Below, in pieces: positions 9,959 to 20,859 of a stretch of DNA of 64,000 nt. Where the stretch lies: NCBI GenBank assembly GCA_947446635.1, contig CANFHF010000010.1, forward strand, positions 1 through 64,000, in the 5' to 3' direction. A program made the translations under genes and the position numbers. The DNA is from Flavobacteriaceae bacterium (GTDB taxonomy: Bacteria > Bacteroidota > Bacteroidia > Flavobacteriales > Flavobacteriaceae). How positions within the stretch are numbered: the stretch's first letter is position 1; each line of letters opens with the position of its first letter. Under the pieces are notes generated by a model. The model was not told the origin of the DNA. It saw nothing but the letters and a program-made list of their open reading frames with translations, and did not search any database.

Positions 9959-11281
9959 ATGTTGTATCAAAGAAGCAGTCAGCTTTTTGCTGAGGCTGAA
10001 AAAGTAATTCCCGGTGGCGTAAACTCTCCCGTTCGCGCATTCAAAGCCGTTGGCGGAACACCTATTTTTGTCAAAAGTGCCAAAGGCGCTTACTTGTTTG
10101 ATGAAGATGGAAATAAATTAATCGACTACATCAATTCTTGGGGACCCATGATTTTAGGTCATGCCTTCGAACCTGTTGTGCAAGCGGTAATCGAAAAAGC
10201 CAAATTGGGAACTTCCTTCGGCATGCCAACGGAATTAGAAACTCAAATTGCGGCTTTGGCCGTTTCGATGGTGCCTAATATTGACAAAATCAGATTTGTA
10301 AATTCGGGTACAGAAGCTTGTATGAGTGCGATTCGGCTAGCGCGTGGGTTTACCAAAAAAGATAAAATCATAAAATTTGCCGGTTGCTATCACGGCCATT
10401 CCGATTCTTTTTTGATTCAAGCCGGAAGTGGTGCCGTTACTTTTGGGACACCCAATAGTCCTGGTGTGACAGCAGGAACCGCAAGGGACACTTTGCTGGC
10501 AAAATACAACGACTTAGAAAATGTAGCCCAACTAATAGTGGCCAATAAAAACGAAATTGCAGCCATAATTATTGAACCCGTTGCTGGAAATATGGGCTGT
10601 ATCCCTCCGAATAAAGGATTCTTGGAAGGAGTAAGGCAACTTTGCACCGACAATGGAATCCTGCTAATTTTTGATGAGGTTATGACAGGGTTCAGATTAG
10701 CCAGAGGTGGCGTTCAAGAATTATTCAATATCAAAGCCGACATTGTTTGTTTCGGAAAAGTAATCGGGGGTGGTTTGCCTGTAGGAGCTTTTGCCGCTAG
10801 AAATGAAATAATGAATTATCTAGCACCATTAGGCCCGGTTTATCAAGCGGGAACCTTATCGGGAAATCCATTGGCAATGGCAGCAGGATTAGCCATGCTA
10901 CAAGCTTTGGACACTGATAGTGCAATTTTCAAAAGATTAGAAGAAAAAACAGCCTATTTAGCGGCCGGAATGGATCAAGTTTTAAAGGCAAACAAGGTGG
11001 CTTTTACCATTAACCGAATCGGCTCGATGGTTTCGGTGCATTTTGATGCCGCTCCAGTATTCGATTTTCAAAGTGCTGCAAAAGGAGATAATGAAACCTT
11101 TAAAAAATTCTTTCATGGCATGCTGCAAGAAGGGATTTATATTGCACCATCAGCCTATGAAACTTGGTTCATCACCGATGCGCTTTCTTATGAGGATTTG
11201 GATTTTACTATTCGAGCCGTAGATAAAGTTTCTAAAAGTTTTTTAAAGCTCCATAAACTAGTGTTAGAATCAAGAAAATAA
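9959..11281 (+). CDS. hemL: Glutamate-1-semialdehyde 2,1-aminomutase
   Basis: [37 protein letters not shown]...[18 protein letters not shown]...FDEVMTGFR...[13 protein letters not shown]. Confidence 0.97.
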   Translation: MLYQRSSQLFAEAEKVIPGGVNSPVRAFKAVGGTPIFVKSAKGAYLFDEDGNKLIDYINSWGPMILGHAFEPVVQAVIEKAKLGTSFGMPTELETQIAALAVSMVPNIDKIRFVNSGTEACMSAIRLARGFTKKDKIIKFAGCYHGHSDSFLIQAGSGAVTFGTPNSPGVTAGTARDTLLAKYNDLENVAQLIVANKNEIAAIIIEPVAGNMGCIPPNKGFLEGVRQLCTDNGILLIFDEVMTGFRLARGGVQELFNIKADIVCFGKVIGGGLPVGAFAARNEIMNYLAPLGPVYQAGTLSGNPLAMAAGLAMLQALDTDSAIFKRLEEKTAYLAAGMDQVLKANKVAFTINRIGSMVSVHFDAAPVFDFQSAAKGDNETFKKFFHGMLQEGIYIAPSAYETWFITDALSYEDLDFTIRAVDKVSKSFLKLHKLVLESRK

Positions 11282-11283
11282 GA

Positions 11284-12594
11284 CTATTTTTCTCTAATAT
11301 AAATGTCAATTGGAACACCGGAGAAATCCCAATTTTCCCGGATTTTATTTTCTAAATACCGTTTGTAAGGTTCCTTCACATATTGTGGCATATTGGCAAA
11401 AAATACAAATTGCGGCGTTGGGGTTGGTAACTGCATGCAATATTTAATCTTCACGTATTTTCCTTTTGTAGCTGGCGGCGGATACGCTTCAATCACTTTC
11501 AACATGTACTCGTTGAATTTTGAAGTTGCAATATGCTGTTTCCTGTTTTCGAAAACCTGAACGGTTGCTTCTAATGCTTTCAACAAACGTTGTTTGGTTA
11601 AGGCTGAAACAAAAAGAATAGGCACATCGGTAAATGGCATTAATTCTTCCCTGATTTTTGCTTCGTAGTCTCTAGTTGTCATGGTTTCTTTTTCGACCAA
11701 GTCCCATTTATTGACCAAAATCACAACTCCTTTTCGGTTTTTTTCGGCCAACCAAAAAATGCTTTGATCCTGCCCTTCAAATCCTCGTGTAGCATCTATA
11801 ATCAGGATACAAATATCGGCATGCTCAATGGCTCGAACGGAACGCATCACCGAGTAAAACTCTAAGTCTTCCTTCACTTTCGCTTTACGACGAATTCCGG
11901 CAGTGTCTACCAAGTTGAATTCGAACCCAAAACGGTCAAATTTGGTATCAATGGCATCACGGGTTGTTCCCGCAATGTCAGTTACCATAAAACGTTCTTT
12001 GCCAATCAAGGCATTTATAAAACTTGATTTTCCGGCATTAGGACGACCTACAACCGCAAAACGAGGCAACACGATTTCTTCTTGAACTGGTTCTGGTTTC
12101 ACTGGAAAAGAATCAATCAATGCATCCAACAAATCGCCTGTTCCACTTCCGGAAATACTGGCAAACGTATAATATTCGCCTAAACCAAGGTTGTAAAATT
12201 CTACTGCATCTTTCTCTCGCATGGCATTATCGACCTTATTCACAGCCAATAAAACAGGTTTTTTTACTTTCCGCAATAATCTGGCAACTATATCATCCAT
12301 TGGCGTAATTCCTTCTTCCACGTCAACCACAAAGATAATGACATCGGCTTCATCAATAGCAAGTTCTACTTGCTTGCGGATTTCGCCCTCGAAAACATCA
12401 TCGGATCCACGAATATAACCTCCTGTATCAATTACAGAAAATTCCTTTCCGTTCCATTCGCTTTTTCCGTAGTTTCTATCGCGGGTCACGCCCGAAACCG
12501 AATCTACGATAGCTTCTCTTCTTTGTATCAATCGATTAAAAAGCGTCGATTTTCCTACGTTTGGTCTTCCTACAATGGCTACAATGTTGTTCAT
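11284..12594 (-). CDS. der: Ribosome biogenesis GTPase Der (tandem G domains)
   Basis: Two G1 motifs ([16 protein letters not shown]), [21 protein letters not shown]-like C-terminus. Confidence 0.97.
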   Translation of the reverse strand: MNNIVAIVGRPNVGKSTLFNRLIQRREAIVDSVSGVTRDRNYGKSEWNGKEFSVIDTGGYIRGSDDVFEGEIRKQVELAIDEADVIIFVVDVEEGITPMDDIVARLLRKVKKPVLLAVNKVDNAMREKDAVEFYNLGLGEYYTFASISGSGTGDLLDALIDSFPVKPEPVQEEIVLPRFAVVGRPNAGKSSFINALIGKERFMVTDIAGTTRDAIDTKFDRFGFEFNLVDTAGIRRKAKVKEDLEFYSVMRSVRAIEHADICILIIDATRGFEGQDQSIFWLAEKNRKGVVILVNKWDLVEKETMTTRDYEAKIREELMPFTDVPILFVSALTKQRLLKALEATVQVFENRKQHIATSKFNEYMLKVIEAYPPPATKGKYVKIKYCMQLPTPTPQFVFFANMPQYVKEPYKRYLENKIRENWDFSGVPIDIYIREK

Positions 12595-12599
12595 ATTTA

Positions 12600-12634
12600 T
12601 GATTTAAGATTGCAGATTTAAGATTGCAGATATT
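12600..12634. repeat. Short tandem repeat (two ~14-bp units, GATTTAAGATTGCA)
   Basis: gatttaagattgca gatttaagattgca gat upstream of der. Confidence 0.8.
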
Positions 12635-12750
12635 TGGTAACCAAAATCATTCCTCTTAAAATGCAAACAATACGGGATTTTAACTTTTTGCAAAGGTAGT
12701 TTTAATAAATGGATTTTTAAATCTTAGGACTTTCCGATTAAACTGAAAAT

Positions 12751-13632
12751 CTAGTTATTGTATCCAAAACGCTTCAACATATTCGCGTTGCTTCGCCAGT
12801 TTTTGTTGACCTTAACGTACAATTCGATATGGATTTGCTTCCCGAAAAATTTTTCTAAGTCAGCACGCGCATCCATACCTACCTTCTTTAACGCAGTTCC
12901 TTTGTGACCAATGATGATTCCTTTTTGAGTTTCGCGTTCCACCATAATTAGGGAACGAATTCGGATGATGTTTTCATCTTCAAAAAATTCTTCGGTTACG
13001 ATTTCGACCGCATACGGAATTTCTTTGCTGTAATTGAGTAAGATTTTTTCACGAATGGTTTCATTCACAAAGAAGCGTTCCGGCTTATCCGTCAAGGTAT
13101 CTTTCGGATAATAGGCTGGTGATTCAGGAAGTAATTCGATTATTCTTCCAAAAACTTCGGGAACATTGAAATTTTGTAAGGCTGATATTGGATAAATCTC
13201 GGCATTTGGAACTTTTGCTGTCCAAAAAGCGACTTGTGTTTCTAATTGTTCTTGGTTTGAATTATCAATTTTATTCAATAATAACAAAACCGGAATGGAG
13301 GAATGAATAATTTTATTGAAAAATGATTCGTCTTTCAGTTCTTGCTCGCCTATTTCGACCATATATATCAATATATCGGCATCTTCGAAGGCTGATTTTA
13401 CAAAGTTCATCATCGATTCCTGCATTTCATAAGCCGGCTTGATGATTCCTGGCGTATCGGACAAAATTACCTGAAAATCTTCCCCGTTTACAATTCCTAG
13501 AATTCTATGACGGGTAGTTTGGGCTTTCGAAGTGATAATGGACAATCTTTCACCAACGAAGGCATTCATTAATGTTGATTTTCCAACATTTGGATTCCCA
13601 ATAATATTTACAAAACCTGCTTTATGTCCCAT
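12751..13632 (-). CDS. era: GTPase Era
   Basis: [33 protein letters not shown]...DTPGI...LNKID...GIIIGHKGTALKKVGMDARADLEKFFGKQIHIELYVKV. Confidence 0.97.
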   Translation of the reverse strand: MGHKAGFVNIIGNPNVGKSTLMNAFVGERLSIITSKAQTTRHRILGIVNGEDFQVILSDTPGIIKPAYEMQESMMNFVKSAFEDADILIYMVEIGEQELKDESFFNKIIHSSIPVLLLLNKIDNSNQEQLETQVAFWTAKVPNAEIYPISALQNFNVPEVFGRIIELLPESPAYYPKDTLTDKPERFFVNETIREKILLNYSKEIPYAVEIVTEEFFEDENIIRIRSLIMVERETQKGIIIGHKGTALKKVGMDARADLEKFFGKQIHIELYVKVNKNWRSNANMLKRFGYNN

Positions 13633-13658
13633 ATTTTTTGTTTAACTAAATATAAAAA

Positions 13659-13682
13659 AAGCCACTCTTTTCAGAATGGCTT
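13659..13682 (-). terminator. Terminator hairpin downstream of tRNA-fMet
   Basis: aagccactc tttt/ca gaatggctt stem with T7 tract on the minus strand. Confidence 0.65.
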
Positions 13683-13688
13683 GCTTAG

Positions 13689-13761
13689 TAGCGGGAACAG
13701 GACTCGAACCTGTGACCTTCGGGTTATGAGCCCGACGAGCTGCCTACTGCTCTATCCCGCG
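13689..13761 (-). tRNA. Initiator tRNA-fMet (CAT)
   Basis: Reverse strand CGCGGGATAGAGCAGTAGGCAGCTCGTCGGGCTCATAACCCGAAGGTCACAGGTTCGAGTCCTGTTCCCGCTA: unpaired position 1:72, GGG/CCC anticodon stem, CAT anticodon. Confidence 0.95.
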
Positions 13762-14050
13762 TTGTTTCGTTGGCAAATATACGACCGAATTTGTTAATTA
13801 CAAGGCTTTTTTATTTTTATCTTAATCTTTTTTAATTAAGCTATATTAATTAATTGAATCTCGGATTGTTTAATAATGAATTGTATTAAATCCCTCTTTC
13901 ATTTTTGAAGCTATTTTTAATTTGAAATAGTTTTATTCGGAAAGGAGTGAGGGGTTGTATTAAAACTATTGCAAAAACAACACTTGCAATTAAAAACACA
14001 CCCGATAAGTTTAAAAAAATTAGATACTGTTTTTGGTTTGGGGCATTCAA

Positions 14051-14749
14051 TTAATTTTTAGATTGCAACAACATCCATTCATAAATTTCAGAATTATCAT
14101 AAACACGACTCCAACTATCATGCCCAGCATCATCAAAAATTTCGAGTTTAATATCTTTATTGCACTCTTTTATCTTTTTATAAATAGTGATGGAATAATT
14201 TACATCAACAATAGTGTCATGTAGTCCGTGGTAAATTCGAATTGGAATGGTAGCCAATTTACAAGCTTCAATCATTGGAACTCTATCGACAAACCCCGCA
14301 ATTGGAACTACGGCAGCAAATAATTCAGGATGTGCATAAGCAAGATTCCAAGCTCCCCATCCACCCATACTCAATCCTGTGAGATAAATTCTATTGACAT
14401 CGATGTTATTTTCCGATATTATTTTATTAATCAGCAAATACAACTCTTCTGAATCCCAATATTTCCCTTCTGGACATTGAGGTGCTAAAATAAAAGCGGC
14501 TAATTGATGCGATTTAATATACTTTAAAGGGCCGTAGATTTTTAATTTTTCTAAATCATTGCCTTTTTCACCAGAGCCGTGTAGGAAAATAATAAGGGGC
14601 TGTTTCTCTTTTGTATTTTGAGGTTTGGATAAAATGTATTTGAATTCAAATTGATTCTTGATTTCGGCATTAAAACGTCCAATAGTTTCATTTTGACTAA
14701 AACAAGTCATTGAAAAAATTAAAAATAGAGTTGCTATCAACGTTTTCAT
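14051..14749 (-). CDS. Secreted alpha/beta-hydrolase (prolyl-oligopeptidase / carbohydrate-esterase-like)
   Basis: Signal peptide; PLIIFLHGSGEKG, YLTGLSMGGWGAWNLA (GxSxG), IRIYHGLHDTIVDVN, DDAGHDSW catalytic His. Confidence 0.85.
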   Translation of the reverse strand: MKTLIATLFLIFSMTCFSQNETIGRFNAEIKNQFEFKYILSKPQNTKEKQPLIIFLHGSGEKGNDLEKLKIYGPLKYIKSHQLAAFILAPQCPEGKYWDSEELYLLINKIISENNIDVNRIYLTGLSMGGWGAWNLAYAHPELFAAVVPIAGFVDRVPMIEACKLATIPIRIYHGLHDTIVDVNYSITIYKKIKECNKDIKLEIFDDAGHDSWSRVYDNSEIYEWMLLQSKN

Positions 14750-14781
14750 AGCGACGTAATTTTAGAAAATACTATACAATA

Positions 14782-16593
14782 TTAATCCTTTATTTTTTGA
14801 TAAAATGTTTTAAGGATTGAGAACGCTTTCTTCTTATTTCCGTCATTTGAAATTAATCCTTTTCGGTTGTAGCCGTCTTGAATTCCAGGAAGAACCCTTC
14901 TTGGCGAACGAAAATCAACTAATATCCAAGGGCTTAATCCACAAATATTTGGGATTTTCTGAATCATTTTTAGATTTTGACTGTATAAATATTCTTGGAA
15001 TTCCTCTGTCCAACGTTCCGTTTTGTCGCCATGAAATCCCTGCTTTGCATCACCTCCAAATTCGGAAACTATAACTGGTTTGTTGTATTTTGAAGTCCAT
15101 TGAATCTTTTCAGCATCTTCAAGATTTCCTCCATACCACCCTAAATATTCATTAAATGAAACTATGTCTAGGTTTTCAGCAATTGGATCATCAACATAAC
15201 TATTTAGATTTTTACTTTTGGTTAGTAAGGCAGCGCTTATCAAACGTGTTGAATCTAAGGTCTTTGCTGTTGAAATGAGATTATTGAGAAATGCATTTCG
15301 TTGGTCGGAAACTGGGGTTTCATTTGCCACAGACCAAATAATAACGCAAGCGCTGTTTTGGTCTCTCTTTATAGTTGTTGTAATTTGATTTTCTGCATTT
15401 TTATAGGTTTCTAAATTTGCAAAATCAATAGTCCAATAAACGGGAATTTCTTCCCAAACCATCAAGCCCATTTTATCAGCTAAACGAATGATTGTTTCGT
15501 TATGTGGATAATGTGCCAATCGAACATAATTGCAACCCAATTCTTTGGCCCAAGTTAACAATCGAATCCCGTCAGCTTCTGAATTGGCTCTTCCTCCTTT
15601 GTCATTTTCTTCATGAATAGAAATTCCTTTTAAGAAAATTGATTTCCCGTTTAATAAAATTTTTGCGTTATGTGTTTCAATAGTTCGGAAACCAATCTTG
15701 TCTTTGAGGATTTGGTTGTCATATTCTACGGAAACATCGTATAATTTTGGACTTTCAGGGGACCAATACTTTATGTTTTTATTGATGATTTCAAAATTAA
15801 CACTTCCGTTTGCATCAATTTTTCCTTTATATTTAATGCCAAGTTCCGGAATTTTGATGATCACAAATTCATTTCTTTTATCAAAATTATTAATCTTTAC
15901 AAATCCTGAAAGTGTGTTTTTACAACCCTTTTTAAGTTGAATTTTGTATTCCTGAACAAAGGATTTTGGTTCTTCAATCAAGATAACATCGCGGGTAATC
16001 CCCCCATAATTAAACCAATCTGTATTTAGAGTTGGAACTGCCTCTTTATGCCTGACATTATCGACTTTAACAACCAAAAAATTATCTTTAGCTTTAATTA
16101 TGGATGAAATTTCGAAATTAAAAGGTGTAAAACCCCCTTCATGAATTCCTAATTTCACACCATTAAGATATACCTCAGCTTTATAATTTACAGCTCCAAA
16201 ATAAACGAAAAGGCGTTTATTTTCCTTAATTTCATAATCAAAGGATTTCTTGAACCAAACGGTTCCTTCATAATAAAACAACATCGGATCTTGTGAATTC
16301 CAATCTCCAGGAATTGTCATCGAAGGTGATTTATCAAAATCAAACTCTACTAATTCTTGCTTATTTTGGACGTGATAATTATTAAAAAAAGCAGCTTTTT
16401 GAAAACTTTTTTGTTGGTCATAAGCATCATGATGAAAACTATAATATCCGGTTTCGTATGGATCTATAATATAATTCCACTCTCCATTCAATGAAGTTAT
16501 CGTTTGGTTTTTTACATTCGGAATTAGTTCTTGCGAAAAGCCCAACAAAGAGAAAATGACTGTTAAAAACCCTAAATATATCTTCTTCTCCAT
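14782..16593 (-). CDS. Glycoside hydrolase family 2 (beta-glucuronidase/galactosidase-like)
   Basis: GH2 sandwich (DWNSQDP, YEGTVWFKKSF, YLNGVKLGIHEGGFTPF), NYVRLAHYPHNE, IIWSVANETP, VSEFGGD. Confidence 0.92.
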   Translation of the reverse strand: MEKKIYLGFLTVIFSLLGFSQELIPNVKNQTITSLNGEWNYIIDPYETGYYSFHHDAYDQQKSFQKAAFFNNYHVQNKQELVEFDFDKSPSMTIPGDWNSQDPMLFYYEGTVWFKKSFDYEIKENKRLFVYFGAVNYKAEVYLNGVKLGIHEGGFTPFNFEISSIIKAKDNFLVVKVDNVRHKEAVPTLNTDWFNYGGITRDVILIEEPKSFVQEYKIQLKKGCKNTLSGFVKINNFDKRNEFVIIKIPELGIKYKGKIDANGSVNFEIINKNIKYWSPESPKLYDVSVEYDNQILKDKIGFRTIETHNAKILLNGKSIFLKGISIHEENDKGGRANSEADGIRLLTWAKELGCNYVRLAHYPHNETIIRLADKMGLMVWEEIPVYWTIDFANLETYKNAENQITTTIKRDQNSACVIIWSVANETPVSDQRNAFLNNLISTAKTLDSTRLISAALLTKSKNLNSYVDDPIAENLDIVSFNEYLGWYGGNLEDAEKIQWTSKYNKPVIVSEFGGDAKQGFHGDKTERWTEEFQEYLYSQNLKMIQKIPNICGLSPWILVDFRSPRRVLPGIQDGYNRKGLISNDGNKKKAFSILKTFYQKIKD

Positions 16594-16598
16594 ATTTA

Positions 16599-18554
16599 TT
16601 ATTTCAAAGGGATAATGCCATATTTTTCAAAAGTTGTTTTTAATTGAAAATCATCTGAACGAAAAGGTTCGGCGGGAAATCCTTCTAAATTAAATAAATT
16701 ACATTTTGAAGCATCTGCAATCCAAGCAAAACGAACAAATAAGGGTTTACTAACTTCTTCACAAGAAAGAGTTATTTTATTATCCTTGAGTAATCCAATT
16801 GCCGAATAAAAAACGTGGTTTGTACCTGCAAATTCGAATCCATAAATTAAATTTGAATTGTTTGGAGAAGTCAATCCAGAGCCAATATTCTCAAAAGTAA
16901 CAATCGTTTTTCCTTCCCTATTTTCAAAAGATGTAAAAGTTGGCCCTTTACAAATCATTTTTTGATTATATAAATTATTTAAAGCTATTGAAGCCAACCT
17001 TTTTCCAACTTCTTGCTTGTTCGTTGGATGTATGCTGTCCGGGTTGCCTATGTCAGTGGTGATGACCATGCCCGTATTTGGGGTTTTTAATGCGTTGGTT
17101 TGCGCTTCTCGAAGTTCGGCCCACGGACATCCTTCATTGCTATTTCCTTTATTGGTATACGATGCTAATTGCACAAAATAAAAAGGAAATTGAGATTCCC
17201 ATTTTGAGCGCCAATCATTTATCAATAATGGAAATGCTTTGTTATATTGATACGCCCTCGGTACGTTTGATTCGCCTTGATACCAAATCACGCCTTTAAA
17301 TGCAAATGGAATTAAAGGGTTTATCAAGGCATTGAAACATAAGGACGGGAAATCATTTTCGTTGATACTGTTTTTGATTGATTCTACTTGAAATTTCCAT
17401 AAACCCGAAAGAATTTTTTGATTCATTCCAAATACTAATTTTAATGCATTTGGCTCTCCATAAATTCCGCCACCTCCACCATTATCGACCACTCGAATTG
17501 CAATACTATTTTCTCCCTCTTTTAGAATTCCAGTAGGTATTTCATACGTTCGTTTGGTATCCCAACCGTTTGTTTCTCCTATTTTTATTCCATTTATGTA
17601 AGTTATATCATTATCATCAATTGCGGGGATTTCAAGCGTGGCCTTTTCTTCTAGGTCCTTTTTTGAAATAGTAATATGTTTTCTTAACCAAACAATGCCG
17701 TCAAATTTCCCAAGACTTTGTTCTTCCCAAATTCCAGGCTGAATTAATTCAGGCCAATTCGTGTCGTCGAATAAAAGGTCTTTAAAAAACAAGTTGTTTT
17801 GATTTGAAAATTTAGTATTTTCAATCTTTTCAATCCGATTTTGTTCTTGTATTAATTTATTTTCTAATATTTTGTTTATCTCAACCTTTGGCATCTGAGC
17901 AATCATTTCTTTGAATTCATCACTAGACTCAAACCCTTCCCGACTTATCCAAGTTTCAATATTTGTTCCTCCCCAAGAGGCATTAATTAATCCAATTGGG
18001 ACATGTAATTTTTCTTGAAGTTGTTTTGCATAATAATAACCAATCCCAGTGAAATCAGCAACTGTTTTAGGAGAACAGACTTCCCAACTTGCCTTTTTGA
18101 AATTGGAAATTGGAAGAGAATTGGTTTCTTTAGGTATTTTTATATGACGAATGTTTGAAAAGTTGGCATTTTCAATTTCGCTTTTTGCATTGTCTGATTG
18201 CCCTACGGTCCATTCCATATTGGATTGACCGCTGCAAATCCAGACTTCTCCAACTAATATATTTTTTATTTGGATAGTGGTTTCACCTTCTATTTTTAGC
18301 TCATAAGGTCCGCCAGCGGTTTCGGAATCTAACCGAATTATCCATTTTCCAGTCTTATCGGCCTTTGTTATTTTTGTTTGATTGTGAAATGTTACTGTAA
18401 TTTTATCATTTGCTTTAGCCGAGCCCCAAACTGGAATTTTTACATTTCGTTGCAAAACCATATTGTCAGAAAAAATAGATGCAACAGAAATCTGGGCTTG
18501 TGTTTTATTTAAAAAACATAAAAGCAATGCTAAAAAAAAAGGTAGTGTTTTCAT
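16599..18554 (-). CDS. Sialate O-acetylesterase-like SGNH carbohydrate esterase (9-O-acetylesterase family)
   Basis: SIFSDNMVLQRNVKIPVWGSA, VWICSGQSNMEWTV, GLINASWGGTNIETWI, GVIWYQGESN, inserted carbohydrate-binding-like segment. Confidence 0.92.
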   Translation of the reverse strand: MKTLPFFLALLLCFLNKTQAQISVASIFSDNMVLQRNVKIPVWGSAKANDKITVTFHNQTKITKADKTGKWIIRLDSETAGGPYELKIEGETTIQIKNILVGEVWICSGQSNMEWTVGQSDNAKSEIENANFSNIRHIKIPKETNSLPISNFKKASWEVCSPKTVADFTGIGYYYAKQLQEKLHVPIGLINASWGGTNIETWISREGFESSDEFKEMIAQMPKVEINKILENKLIQEQNRIEKIENTKFSNQNNLFFKDLLFDDTNWPELIQPGIWEEQSLGKFDGIVWLRKHITISKKDLEEKATLEIPAIDDNDITYINGIKIGETNGWDTKRTYEIPTGILKEGENSIAIRVVDNGGGGGIYGEPNALKLVFGMNQKILSGLWKFQVESIKNSINENDFPSLCFNALINPLIPFAFKGVIWYQGESNVPRAYQYNKAFPLLINDWRSKWESQFPFYFVQLASYTNKGNSNEGCPWAELREAQTNALKTPNTGMVITTDIGNPDSIHPTNKQEVGKRLASIALNNLYNQKMICKGPTFTSFENREGKTIVTFENIGSGLTSPNNSNLIYGFEFAGTNHVFYSAIGLLKDNKITLSCEEVSKPLFVRFAWIADASKCNLFNLEGFPAEPFRSDDFQLKTTFEKYGIIPLK

Positions 18555-18617
18555 TTATTTGATTTATTTACAAAACATAAAAACAATACTAAAAAAAGGT
18601 AGTGTTTTTATTTGATT
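18505..18617. repeat. ~59-bp imperfect tandem duplication spanning the esterase start codon and the GH3 stop codon
   Basis: Copy A 18505-18564 and copy B 18564-18617 share cataaaa(g/a)caat(g/a)ctaaaaaaa..ggtagtgtttt..atttgatt. Confidence 0.85.
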
Positions 18618-20836
18618 AATTCAAAACTATCTTTCAAGCGAATATCTGCCGATGACGACCCAATCATTAGGTCAAAATCTCCAGGTTCTGAATTATATTC
18701 TAACTTATCATTATAAAAAGACAATTTTTGATTGTCAATTATAAATTTGATTTTTTTTGTTTCCCCAACTGCCAACTTGATTTTTTGGAAATCTTTCAAT
18801 TCAATAATTGGCCGTACAACAGAACCTACTTTATCCCTCAAATACAATTGTACTACTTCTTCTCCAGCTACTTTTCCCGAATTAGTAATAGTTACAGTTA
18901 CCTCAATGGTTTCGGTTGCTTTCATTTTATTTTTGGATAGTTCTAAATTCGAATACTCGAAAGTGGTGTAACTTAATCCATACCCAAAAGGAAATTTCGG
19001 AGTATTTGGCAAATCAATATAGGCTGATTTGTAGTTTTTATTTTCATTAATAGACGGTCTTCCTGTATTGAAATAATTGTAATAGATTGGAATTTGTCCT
19101 TCTTCTCTTGGAAAAGACATGGGTAATTTTCCAGAGGGATTGTAATCGCCAAATAAAACGTCGGCGATAGCATTTCCGGCTTCTGATCCCAACCACCATG
19201 TATAAAGAATAGTTGGCATATTATCGGCAGTCCAATTAAAAATTAAGGGGCGACCCCCATTTATCAAAACCACAACTGGCTTTCCAGTGGCTTGAATGGC
19301 TTTAACCAAATCTTCTTGAACGCCTGGCAAATGAATATTGCTTTTGCTTTTAGCTTCGCCACTCATATTCCAACTTTCACCAATACTTATAATCACCACA
19401 TCGGATTGATTGGCTATCGCAACTGCTTCTTGAAAACCCGTTTTATCTTCGCCTTGAATTCCGCAACCTTTGGCGTAAAGTATTTTAGTATTCTGGCTTA
19501 TTTTATTTGATATTCCTTCCCATTGCGACACAATATAAGTACTGTCAATCTCTTTCAAATCAATTGCCCAATAACCGTGATTGGCTCTTTTTAATTTTAC
19601 CATTGGCCCAATAAAAGCTATTGTTTTTGTTTCTTTAGAAAGCGGTAAAATGTGCTCTTCATTTTTTAACAAAACAATACTTTTTGTTGCTATTTCACGG
19701 GCAATTCGGGTGTGTTCGGGATTGTTTAATGCTGTTTTTTCTCTTTCTGGATTGCAATATCGAAATGGATCATCAAATAATCCCAACTCAAATTTTTTGT
19801 GAAGGATTCTTTTTACGGCATCATCAACAAGTGTAATTGAAATCTTTTTTTCTTTGACTAACTTCACTAAATTATTTCTATAAGCGTTACTTTCCATATC
19901 CATATCGCTGCCAGCGGTTATTGCAGCTATCGCTGCTTCTCTACTGTCTTTTACAAATCCATGACTAATCATTTCACCAATGGAACCCCAATCTGAAACC
20001 ACGAAACCTTTAAAGTTCCATTTTCCTTTTAGAATATCTCTTTGCAAATAGCGATTCCCAGTTGCGGGAATTCCATTTAAATCATTGAATGAATTCATCA
20101 ATGTAGCCGCCCCAGCTTCAACGGCTGCTTTGAAGGGCGGTAAATAGGTTTCCCAAAGCATTCTTTCGCTCATGTCAACTGAATTATAGTCTCGTCCGCC
20201 AATGGCAGCACCATAAGCAGCAAAATGTTTAGCACACGCCATAACCGAATTCAAATCACCCAATTTTTCTCCTTGAAAGCCTTTTACCCGAGCATAAGCA
20301 ATTTTAGAACCCAAATAGGTATCTTCTCCCGCTCCTTCCATTACTCTTCCCCAACGAGGGTCCCGAGAGATATCAACCATTGGGGCAAATACCCAATGAA
20401 TTCCTGATGCTGATGCTTCTGTAGCAGCAATTCTTGCCGAAAGTTCTATTGCAGGTAAATCCCAACTTGCAGCTTCTGCCAATGGAATTGGGAAAGTAGT
20501 TTTATAACCATGAATGACATCTTGCCCAAATAACAAAGGAATTTTTAATCGGGAATGCATGGCCAATTCTTGGTATTGCCGAGTATATTTTGTTCCCAAA
20601 ACATTCAACATCGAACCTAATATTCCTTGCTTAATTTCAGATTGTTTGTTTGTGTTTATAGTAATTGGCCCCGTTGCTCCATTATCACCAGAATATTGAT
20701 TGAGTTGTCCTATTTTTTCCTCAATAGTCATTTTATTGAGCAGAGCATCAACTTTTTTATCAATTGTTTTTTGTTGTGAAAAACAGATTAAAGAAGAAAA
20801 AAGTATTAGATAAGTTATGCTTATTTTAGTATTCAT
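18608..20836 (-). CDS. bglX: Glycoside hydrolase family 3 beta-glucosidase (BglX-like)
   Basis: MTIEEKIGQLNQY, FGQDVIHGYKTTFPIPLAEAASWD, FAPMVDISRDPRWGRVMEGAGEDTYLGS, CAKHFAAYGA, GFVVSDWGSIGEM, fibronectin-III-like C-terminus. Confidence 0.95.
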   Translation of the reverse strand: MNTKISITYLILFSSLICFSQQKTIDKKVDALLNKMTIEEKIGQLNQYSGDNGATGPITINTNKQSEIKQGILGSMLNVLGTKYTRQYQELAMHSRLKIPLLFGQDVIHGYKTTFPIPLAEAASWDLPAIELSARIAATEASASGIHWVFAPMVDISRDPRWGRVMEGAGEDTYLGSKIAYARVKGFQGEKLGDLNSVMACAKHFAAYGAAIGGRDYNSVDMSERMLWETYLPPFKAAVEAGAATLMNSFNDLNGIPATGNRYLQRDILKGKWNFKGFVVSDWGSIGEMISHGFVKDSREAAIAAITAGSDMDMESNAYRNNLVKLVKEKKISITLVDDAVKRILHKKFELGLFDDPFRYCNPEREKTALNNPEHTRIAREIATKSIVLLKNEEHILPLSKETKTIAFIGPMVKLKRANHGYWAIDLKEIDSTYIVSQWEGISNKISQNTKILYAKGCGIQGEDKTGFQEAVAIANQSDVVIISIGESWNMSGEAKSKSNIHLPGVQEDLVKAIQATGKPVVVLINGGRPLIFNWTADNMPTILYTWWLGSEAGNAIADVLFGDYNPSGKLPMSFPREEGQIPIYYNYFNTGRPSINENKNYKSAYIDLPNTPKFPFGYGLSYTTFEYSNLELSKNKMKATETIEVTVTITNSGKVAGEEVVQLYLRDKVGSVVRPIIELKDFQKIKLAVGETKKIKFIIDNQKLSFYNDKLEYNSEPGDFDLMIGSSSADIRLKDSFELIK

Positions 20837-20859
20837 TTGGGGGTAATTAGGATATGTAT

